Positions 1 to 4,687 of a stretch of DNA of 5,092 nucleotides are shown here, piece by piece (position 1 is the first letter of the stretch; every line of letters begins with the position of its first letter). The notes under the pieces were generated by a model. It was given only the letters and a program-made list of their open reading frames with translations. It made no database searches and had not been told where the DNA came from. A program made the position numbers and the translations under genes. The stretch is taken from positions 1-5,092 of the forward strand of contig JACQTH010000128.1 in the NCBI GenBank assembly GCA_016210935.1. Direction: 5' to 3'. The stretch is from Acidobacteriota bacterium (lineage in GTDB: Bacteria > Acidobacteriota > Vicinamibacteria > Vicinamibacterales > JACQTH01).

Positions 1-18
1 CGGAGTCGCTGCCCGCGA

Positions 19-47
19 TTGTCAGGGCTGTTCTCATACGCTACCAT
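19..47 (+). promoter_or_regulatory. Predicted sigma-70-type promoter of bioY, leaderless arrangement
   Basis: A TTGTCA hexamer at 19-24 (five of six bases match TTGACA) is followed after exactly 17 bases by TACCAT at 42-47, which fits TANNNT. Only six bases (48-53) separate the -10 box from the ATG at 54, so the expected transcription start falls on or next to the first base of the start codon. No Shine-Dalgarno sequence lies between. An overlapping TACGCT at 37-42 is a weaker alternative -10. I see no recognisable biotin operator, but only 53 bases of upstream sequence are available. Confidence 0.6.
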
Positions 48-53
48 TCGCGC

Positions 54-710
54 ATGGCAGTTTCCGCGCACGTGCCGGGCACCATTCTCTCACGCGCCCT
101 CGATCGCGCTCCGGCGGAGACGTCGATCGCGATGCGGATCGGGGCGGTCGCGTTCGTCACGACCCTCACCATTGCAGCGGCGCAATTCTCGATTCCGCTT
201 CCCTTCACGCCTGTGCCGCTGACGATGCAACCGATGATCGTGCTGCTCGGCGGCGCGGCGCTCGGCGCGCGGCTCGGATTCGCGAGTCAGATCGCGTACC
301 TGGTCGCCGGCCTGGCAGGCCTTCCGGCCTTCGCCGCCTCGCCGGTGTTGCCGGCTGGCGTCGGCCGGCTGCTCGGTCCGACCGGTGGCTACCTTCTGAG
401 CTATCCGCTGGCGGCGTGGGCGACGGGCTGGCTCGCCGAACGCGGGCTCGACCGCCGCTACCCGGGCGCGGTCGCGGCGATGGGCGCGGGCCTCGCGGTG
501 ATTTTTCTCGGCGGCGTCTCGTGGCTGGCGTTCGTGTGGACTCCGCTGAAAGCCGCAACGGGGTTCGTCGTGGCGCTGCAGGTCGGCCTCGTGCCGTTCA
601 TCGCCGCCGACGCGGCAAAGGTGCTGATGGCCGCGGCTCTCTTGCCGGCGACGTGGAAGCTGATCGGGGCGGTAGGGGCGGTTCGGGAACCGCCCCTACC
701 GCGCCCGTAG
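54..710 (+). CDS. bioY: BioY, substrate-binding subunit of an ECF biotin transporter
   Basis: BioY is the membrane S-component that captures biotin; in the family it works alone or with the ECF energising module (BioM/BioN or EcfA/EcfT). The 218-residue product has the family landmarks in order: PLPFTPVPLTMQ at about residues 48-59, GARLGFASQIAYLVAGLAGLP at 71-91 (Gly-rich, with the SQxxYL core), GPTGGYLLSYPLAA at 108-121, and PFIAADAAK at 181-189. Several hydrophobic segments are consistent with about six membrane helices. The ATG at 54 is chosen because a -35/-10 pair ends six bases upstream. The first 25 or so residues are a polar extension before the first helix. The last 14 residues (from about 205, GAVGAVREPPLPRP) are not BioY-like and come from a palindromic repeat overlapping the opposing methyltransferase gene. 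No bioM or bioN gene is in the window, so the energising module must be encoded elsewhere. Confidence 0.93.
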   Translation: MAVSAHVPGTILSRALDRAPAETSIAMRIGAVAFVTTLTIAAAQFSIPLPFTPVPLTMQPMIVLLGGAALGARLGFASQIAYLVAGLAGLPAFAASPVLPAGVGRLLGPTGGYLLSYPLAAWATGWLAERGLDRRYPGAVAAMGAGLAVIFLGGVSWLAFVWTPLKAATGFVVALQVGLVPFIAADAAKVLMAAALLPATWKLIGAVGAVREPPLPRP

Positions 711-1395
711 TCGTTCGGGCATCGCCCTTTCCAAACACCAGCAGGAACTGATACGGGAGGATGCGCTCACGCTTCAGGAGCCTCAACCCTGACGCCGACA
801 CCTGCCGGATGACGACATCGGGATCGACGCGTTCTTCCATGGGCGGTCCCGGCCCCGTACCTTCGCGGGTGAACTCGACGATCCCGAACAGCCCCTGAGG
901 CTTGAGTGCGCGCGCGATGTTCGGAAGAAGGGCTTTCGGGTTGTCGATCTCGCCGTATACGCTGACCATCAGCGCCGCATCCAGCGTACCGGCCGGAAGG
1001 CCGGGATGGTCAGCACGCCCCAGCACGGTCCGCACGTTCTGAAGCCCTTCTCGTTGCACGCGGCGTTTGATCGCTTCGATCATCTGCGGCTGGATGTCTT
1101 CGGAATACACGAGTCCGTTCGGTCCCACCCGACGGGCCAGTCTGATCGTGAACCAGCCCCCCCCGGCGCCGAGATCGGCCACGGTCGACCCGTCGGCGAT
1201 CTTCAGCGCATCCATGATTTGATCGGGTTTCTGCCAGAGATCACGATCGGGGCCTTCCAGCAGCCCGAGATCCTGTGGCGGGTAGAGACGGCCGTGCCGG
1301 GGGCGTTCCTGCGCGAGGGAAAGATCGAGTGCCCCAAACACCACAAGGATGAGCGCAACGAGGTGCCGGGGCCACGGTGTCGTGACCCTCTTCAC
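598..1395 (-). CDS. Exported class I SAM-dependent methyltransferase (putative)
   Basis: The 265-residue product begins with a Sec-type signal: basic MKR, a hydrophobic stretch at about 11-27, and a likely cleavage after SLA at residue 29. A Rossmann methyltransferase domain follows. SAM motif I is VADLGAGGGWFTIRLA (72-87), the acidic end of strand 2 is VYSEDIQPQM (96-105), and a motif IV-like ALMVSVYGE is at 141-149. ARALKPQGLFGIVEF (161-175) is the post-motif helix and strand. The substrate is unknown. The GTG start at 1395 is supported by AGGA (1407-1404) eight bases upstream and by the GTGA overlap with the aspartase stop, so the gene is probably translated by coupling. The family-like sequence ends near LLVFGKG (218-224). 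The remaining ~41 residues are a Pro/Arg-rich read-through across a palindrome and 113 bases of antisense bioY. It could be an anchored cytoplasmic enzyme if the leader is not cleaved. Confidence 0.82.
   Translation of the reverse strand: MKRVTTPWPRHLVALILVVFGALDLSLAQERPRHGRLYPPQDLGLLEGPDRDLWQKPDQIMDALKIADGSTVADLGAGGGWFTIRLARRVGPNGLVYSEDIQPQMIEAIKRRVQREGLQNVRTVLGRADHPGLPAGTLDAALMVSVYGEIDNPKALLPNIARALKPQGLFGIVEFTREGTGPGPPMEERVDPDVVIRQVSASGLRLLKRERILPYQFLLVFGKGDARTTTGAVGAVPEPPLPPRSASTSPAREPRPSAPLPRRRR
665..707. repeat. Large palindromic element at the bioY/methyltransferase junction
   Basis: The core arms GGTAGGGGCGGTTC (671-684) and GAACCGCCCCTACC (687-700) are perfect 14-base complements around a two-base centre (GG). 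Pairing extends outward through positions 665-670 and 701-707 with one bulged base (G703), giving a stem of about 20 base pairs. No run of T follows on either strand, so a canonical intrinsic terminator is not supported. It lies inside both convergent reading frames, and since no gap separates the genes it may be the only structure limiting read-through. From memory, similar GTAGGGGCG...CGCCCCTAC palindromes are dispersed in many environmental bacterial genomes. Confidence 0.8.
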
Positions 1396-1407
1396 CGCTC
1401 GCGTCCT
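1392..1407 (-). promoter_or_regulatory. GTGA stop/start overlap and ribosome binding site coupling aspartase to methyltransferase
   Basis: Read on the minus strand, GTGA at 1395-1392 contains both the GTG start of the methyltransferase (1395-1393) and the TGA stop of the aspartase (1394-1392). AGGA at 1407-1404 lies eight bases before the GTG and can serve as a Shine-Dalgarno site within the end of the aspartase gene. This is the usual geometry for termination-reinitiation, and it fixes the start of the downstream gene. Confidence 0.8.
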
Positions 1408-2795
1408 GCGACGCCGGGCCGCGTCATCGCTTCCGGGGAGAGAATGCGATCAAGGTCGGCTTCATTCATCAATCGCCGTTCAAGAACCAGATCGCGAATG
1501 GGACGACCGGTCTTCACCGATTCCTTCGCGATTTCCGCGGTCACCGCATACCCAAGATAAGGGCTGAGGGCCGTGGCCACGGCCGTGCTGCGATCGAGGA
1601 GCTCACGGCAGCGCTGCACATCCGGTTCGATCCCGTCGACGCAGCGCGTGCGCAGCACGTTCAGCGCTTCACGGAGAATCGACGTCGCATGCAGCGCATT
1701 CCAGGCGATGACCGGCATCATCACGTTCAGCTCGAGCTGCCCCGCCTCTCCGGCCAACACGACGGTCGTGTCGCACCCGATCACCTGGTAGCAGACCTGG
1801 TTCACCATCTCGGCAATCGACGGATTGACCTTGCCAGGCATGATTGACGATCCGGGCTGAACGGCGGGCAGCAGAATCTCCGAGAGCCCCGCACGCGGTC
1901 CCATGCTGAGCAGCCGCAGGTCGCCGGCAATCTTTCCCACTTCCACGGCGAGCGTCCGCACCGAGGCGGAGCAGGCGACCACGTCTCCCATGCTCTGCGT
2001 GACGCGGAACGCGTTCGTCGCGGGCCTCAGATCCTGGCCTGTGTCCCGCGACAGATTCGCGATCGCCAGCCGCGTGAATTCCGCGCCGGCGTTCAGCCCC
2101 GTGCCGACCGCCGTCGCGCCGAGATTCAGCTCGAGCAGCCGCAGGCGGCTTCGCGCGAAATCGTCCGCCGCCTGCGCGATGCAGGCGGCGTAGCCGCCAA
2201 ACTCCTGGCCCAGCGTGATCGGCACGGCGTCCTGCAGATGCGTCCGGCCGACCTTCAGAATGCCGGCAAACGCCGTGCTCTTTCGTTCGAAAGACGCCGA
2301 GAGCGCCTGTGCGGCCTCGAGCAGGCCCGCTGATGCCCGCAGGAGCGCGAGTCGCGTGGCGGTCGGAAAGACGTCATTGGTGGACTGGCCCATGTTGACG
2401 TGATCGTTGGGGTGAACCTTCGCGTAGTCGCCGCGCTGCCCGCCGAGGAGCTCTGCCGCTCGGTTCGCCAGGACCTCGTTGGCGTTCATGTTGTGTGACG
2501 TCCCGGCGCCCGCTTGATAGATGTCGACGACGAACTGGTCGCGCAGCTGGCCGCCCAGGATCTCGTCAGCCGCCTGCACAATCGCTAGTCCGACGTCGTT
2601 CGGCAACCGTCCCAGCGCGACATTTGCCTGCGCTGCCGCCTTCTTGACCTGAACGGTCGACGTCACGAGATCGGGATGGGCCTTGAGGCCGCTGATGGGG
2701 AAGTTGTCGAGCGCGCGCTGCGTCTGAATGCCGTAGTACGCGTCGGAGGGAACCTGAAGCTCGCCGAGGGGGTCGCGTTCGGTGCGGAATGCCAT
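1392..2795 (-). CDS. aspA: Aspartate ammonia-lyase (aspartase/fumarase superfamily)
   Basis: The enzyme reversibly splits L-aspartate into fumarate and ammonia in the cytoplasm; family members are homotetramers. The 467-residue protein shows YYGIQTQRALDNFPISG (20-36), the aspartase version of this segment; class II fumarases typically have a WGAQTQRS form. The active-site blocks are GAGTSHNMNANEV (96-108), HPNDHVNMGQSTND (128-141), GRTHLQDAVPITLGQEF (183-199), LNLGATAVGTGLNA (223-236) and the signature GSSIMPGKVNP (315-325). The catalytic serine is expected at about 316, with Lys322 and Asn324 beside it. By motif alignment from memory, the substrate-contacting residues of Bacillus aspartase correspond to Thr99, Ser138, Thr139, Thr185 and His186 here, and all are kept. 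The ATG at 2795 is chosen because family homology begins at MAFRTERDPLG; the open frame extends to 2966 but through repeat DNA. No strong ribosome binding site precedes it. Fumarase C activity is the main alternative, less likely with a class I fumarase next door. Confidence 0.87.
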   Translation of the reverse strand: MAFRTERDPLGELQVPSDAYYGIQTQRALDNFPISGLKAHPDLVTSTVQVKKAAAQANVALGRLPNDVGLAIVQAADEILGGQLRDQFVVDIYQAGAGTSHNMNANEVLANRAAELLGGQRGDYAKVHPNDHVNMGQSTNDVFPTATRLALLRASAGLLEAAQALSASFERKSTAFAGILKVGRTHLQDAVPITLGQEFGGYAACIAQAADDFARSRLRLLELNLGATAVGTGLNAGAEFTRLAIANLSRDTGQDLRPATNAFRVTQSMGDVVACSASVRTLAVEVGKIAGDLRLLSMGPRAGLSEILLPAVQPGSSIMPGKVNPSIAEMVNQVCYQVIGCDTTVVLAGEAGQLELNVMMPVIAWNALHATSILREALNVLRTRCVDGIEPDVQRCRELLDRSTAVATALSPYLGYAVTAEIAKESVKTGRPIRDLVLERRLMNEADLDRILSPEAMTRPGVAGRER

Positions 2796-2827
2796 GACAA
2801 TCCCGTTGTTCCGGATTCGGGGTTCTG

Positions 2828-2873
2828 GAACCTGTGGAAAACTCCTGGCGCAAGCGAGTTTTCCACAAGGTTC
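2828..2873. repeat. Long hairpin with two inverted TTTTCCACA sites
   Basis: Arms TGTGGAAAACTC (2833-2844) and GAGTTTTCCACA (2856-2867) are perfect 12-base complements around an 11-base loop (CTGGCGCAAGC). After a single bulged A (2868) the pairing continues as GAACC (2828-2832) with GGTTC (2869-2873), giving 17 base pairs in total. Each arm includes a TTTTCCACA nonamer that fits the relaxed DnaA-box pattern TTWTNCACA. It lies 33 bases before the aspartase ATG on the minus strand, inside its expected leader. No T-tract follows on either side. It may be a dispersed intergenic repeat rather than a regulator. Confidence 0.75.
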
Positions 2874-2939
2874 GGGATTCGTAAGCCACTGAGGCCGGGG
2901 GCAACGCCACGAATCCCGAATCCCAAATCCCGTCAGCAA

Positions 2940-2947
2940 ATTATACT
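2940..2947. promoter_or_regulatory. Overlapping -10 boxes of divergent promoters
   Basis: On the minus strand, 2945-2940 reads TATAAT, a perfect -10 consensus facing aspartase. On the plus strand, 2942-2947 reads TATACT (five of six), facing fumarase and ending six bases before its ATG. The two boxes share four bases. Neither has a good -35 at ideal spacing: the minus strand has only ATGACG at 2966-2961, four of six matches at a short 15-base gap. The plus-strand start would coincide with the fumarase ATG. Confidence 0.55.
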
Positions 2948-2953
2948 TTCTGT

Positions 2954-4477
2954 ATGCTCTCGTCATTTTTCGACAGCGTGCTCGAGCTCGTCATCAGGAC
3001 ATCGACCGATCTGCCGCCCGACGTGCGGGCGGCGATGAAGACGGCCCTCGACGCCGAGCCCAGCGGGACGCAATCAGCCCAGGCCCTGCGGATCATCGCG
3101 CAAAACATCGACATGGCCTCGGCTGTCGAGGGCGCGATTTGCCAGGACACGGGAATGCCGACCTTCGAGGTCAACGTACCGATCGGGGCGAATCAGATCT
3201 GGATGAGACAGCAGATCCGCGAGGCGGTCGCGGACGCCACGAGGCGGGGAATACTGCGCCCCAATTCGGTCGATTCGATCACGGGGCGCAATTCCGGGAC
3301 GAATCTCGGACCGGGCACGCCCATCATCCATTTCGATCAGTGGGAACGCGACGACATCGAAATCAAGCTGCTCCTCAAGGGGGGAGGCTGCGAGAACGTC
3401 AACGCGCAGTACTCGCTCCCGTGCGAGCTGCCGAATCTCGGCCGCGCGGATCGCTCGCTGGAGGGCGTTCGCAAATGCATCCTGCACGCGGTCTGGAACG
3501 CCCAGGGGCAGGGCTGCAGTCCCGGCGCCGTGGGCGTCTGCGTCGGCGGCGATCGCACGTCCGGGTATCTTCACGCGAAAGAGCAGCTGTTTCGAAGCCT
3601 GGACGCGGTCAATCCGGATCAGCGGCTGGCCGAGCTCGAGTCGTCCATCATGAAGACGGTCAACTCGCTCCGCGTCGGGACCATGGGCTTTGGTGGGGAA
3701 GTGACGCTCATCGGCTGCAAAATCGGCGCGCTCAACCGGCTGCCGGCCAGCTTCTTCGTGTCGGTCGCGTACGATTGCTGGGCGTTCCGCCGTCTCGGCA
3801 TCCGCCTCGATGCGCGCGATGGCGCGATTCGCGAGTGGCTGTACCGCGATCCGTCTACGCCGGTGATCCCGATGATCGATCAGGAGGGGTTCACCCGAAC
3901 CGGCCGTGAAATCCGATTGCACACGCCGCTGACACGAGAAGATATCCACACGCTGCACGTCGGAGATGTGGTGCTCTTGAGCGGGCCGCTCTTCACCGGC
4001 CGCGATGCGGTCCACGCGCACCTGATGAAGCACGATCCCCCGGTCGATCTGCGGGGTGCCGCTCTGTACCATTGCGGGCCGGTCGTGGCGAAGGAAGGCG
4101 AAGCGTGGAAGGTGACCGCCGCGGGCCCGACGACGAGCATCAGGGAAGAGCCATATCAGGCCGAGATTCTGCGGCGCTATGGCGTCCGCGCGGTCATTGG
4201 AAAAGGCGGGATGGGCGCGAGGACACTCGAGGGTCTCAAAGAGTCAGGCGCCGTCTATCTGAACGCGGTGGGTGGGGCCGCTCAGTTCTATGCGCGGTGC
4301 ATCGAGCGCGTCGAGGGTGTCTTCCTCATGGAGTTCGGCACGCCCGAGGCGATGTGGCACCTGCACGTCCGTGACTTTCCCTCCGTCGTCACGATGGACG
4401 CGCACGGCCGGAGCCTGCATCAGGATGTGAGAGAGGAGTCGGCCGGGCGGCTTGCGGCGCTCGGATCTTCCGTCTAA
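2954..4477 (+). CDS. Class I (iron-sulfur) fumarate hydratase, single-chain form
   Basis: It hydrates fumarate to L-malate in the TCA cycle using an oxygen-sensitive [4Fe-4S] cluster. The 507-residue chain joins both halves that are separate subunits in some bacteria: the alpha (Fumerase) domain at about 1-290 and the beta (Fumerase_C) domain at about 310-490. Alpha landmarks are ICQDTGMP (62-69, Cys63), GRNSGTNLGPGTP (111-123), KGGGCENVN (142-150, Cys146), GCSPGAVGVCVGGDR (187-201, Cys188/Cys196), GTMGFGGEVT (242-251) and VAYDCWAFRRLG (271-282, Cys275). The three cluster ligands should be among these cysteines; I cannot assign them all. Beta landmarks are LLSGPLFTGRDAVHAHL (341-357), YHCGPVV (372-378), AAGPTTSIREEPY (389-401), IGKGGMG (415-421) and NAVGGAAQFYARCI (437-450). 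The ATG at 2954 has no Shine-Dalgarno; a -10 box ends six bases upstream, suggesting a leaderless mRNA. The stop lies in a hairpin loop. FumA and TtdAB-like tartrate dehydratases are relatives, but the aspartase neighbour favours fumarate. Confidence 0.94.
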   Translation: MLSSFFDSVLELVIRTSTDLPPDVRAAMKTALDAEPSGTQSAQALRIIAQNIDMASAVEGAICQDTGMPTFEVNVPIGANQIWMRQQIREAVADATRRGILRPNSVDSITGRNSGTNLGPGTPIIHFDQWERDDIEIKLLLKGGGCENVNAQYSLPCELPNLGRADRSLEGVRKCILHAVWNAQGQGCSPGAVGVCVGGDRTSGYLHAKEQLFRSLDAVNPDQRLAELESSIMKTVNSLRVGTMGFGGEVTLIGCKIGALNRLPASFFVSVAYDCWAFRRLGIRLDARDGAIREWLYRDPSTPVIPMIDQEGFTRTGREIRLHTPLTREDIHTLHVGDVVLLSGPLFTGRDAVHAHLMKHDPPVDLRGAALYHCGPVVAKEGEAWKVTAAGPTTSIREEPYQAEILRRYGVRAVIGKGGMGARTLEGLKESGAVYLNAVGGAAQFYARCIERVEGVFLMEFGTPEAMWHLHVRDFPSVVTMDAHGRSLHQDVREESAGRLAALGSSV

Positions 4478-4486
4478 AGGCGGAAG
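4467..4486. repeat. Hairpin spanning the fumarase stop codon
   Basis: CTTCCGTC (4467-4474) pairs with GGCGGAAG (4479-4486) as eight base pairs, one of them a G·T wobble, around a TAAA loop that contains the TAA stop (4475-4477). There is no T-run after it, so terminator function is uncertain. From memory, sequences of the form CTTCCG...CGGAAGCTACG recur as short dispersed repeats in high-GC environmental genomes. Confidence 0.6.
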
Positions 4487-4687
4487 CTACGAAGACGGTC
4501 CGGCGTGCGGTCTTGCTAGATCACGATTCACCACGGAGCGCACAGAGACCACAGAGTGTGAAGGCCTCGGGATTCGGGATTCGGGATTCGGGATTCGAAA
4601 GACGCACCCCACGAACCCCGAACCCCGAATCCCGAACCCCGAGACTTTCGCTGCCGGCTGCGTGATCTGCGGTGGTTGTCGTGGGAA
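4478..4687. other. Repeat-filled spacer between fumarase and fdhE; no gene seen
   Basis: These 210 bases lie at the 3' ends of both convergent genes. They hold the outer arm of the fumarase stop hairpin and a heptanucleotide inverted array (4569-4640). The array is flanked by imperfect inverted ends, ACCACGGAGCGCACAGAG (4530-4547) and, on the minus strand, ACCACCGCAGATCACGCAG (4676-4658). The plus-strand open frame across this stretch (4452-4913) encodes only repeat-derived peptide and is antisense to fdhE, so it is not called as a gene. Confidence 0.75.
4569..4640. repeat. Heptanucleotide inverted array, (GGGATTC)4 facing (GAAYCCC)4
   Basis: Four perfect tandem GGGATTC units occupy 4569-4596. 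After 16 bases (4597-4612) come four complementary units: GAACCCC, GAACCCC, GAATCCC, GAACCCC (4613-4640). The two blocks can form a stem of up to 28 base pairs. On the plus strand each GAACCCC unit gives an A·C mismatch. On the minus strand the same sites become G·U wobbles, so the fold is much better in RNA read leftward, the direction of fdhE. The same heptad family occurs in the aspartase/fumarase spacer. Confidence 0.85.

Larger units (their letters stand above)
2796..2953. promoter_or_regulatory. Divergent control region between aspartase and fumarase
   Basis: This 158-base spacer separates the two divergent starts. Near the fumarase end it carries overlapping -10 boxes for both strands (2940-2947). 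The rest would be the transcribed leader of aspartase, about 138 bases if transcription starts near 2933. It contains a hairpin at 2828-2873 and a second inverted pair, TTCGGGATTCGT (2871-2882) with ACGAATCCCGAA (2909-2920), 12 perfect base pairs around 26 bases. GGATTCGGGGTTC at 2813-2825 and the 2910-2930 heptads belong to the same GGGATTC/GAATCCC family found at 4569-4640. No transcription-factor operator could be named. Confidence 0.6.

Noticed and set aside
665..707. Intrinsic bidirectional terminator
   Set aside because: The stem is strong but no T-run follows on either strand; it is described as a palindromic repeat instead.
1006..1560. 184-residue plus-strand open frame across the methyltransferase/aspartase junction
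   Set aside because: It is antisense to two genes with clear family motifs and has no homology-like features of its own.
2828..2873. Replication origin based on the two DnaA-like nonamers
   Set aside because: Only two sites occur, both within one hairpin, with no AT-rich unwinding region and no dnaA, dnaN or parAB genes nearby.
2796..2966. N-terminal extension of aspartase by 57 residues to base 2966
   Set aside because: The extra codons run through repeat and promoter DNA and into the fumarase start, and family homology begins exactly at the ATG at 2795.
3074..4072. 332-residue minus-strand open frame inside the fumarase gene
   Set aside because: It is fully antisense to a strongly conserved enzyme, is rich in Arg, Asp and Ala as expected from a shadow frame in high-GC DNA, and shows no recognisable domain.
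4569..4640. CRISPR array
   Set aside because: The units are 7-base tandem copies without spacers, in two inverted blocks, unlike CRISPR repeats.
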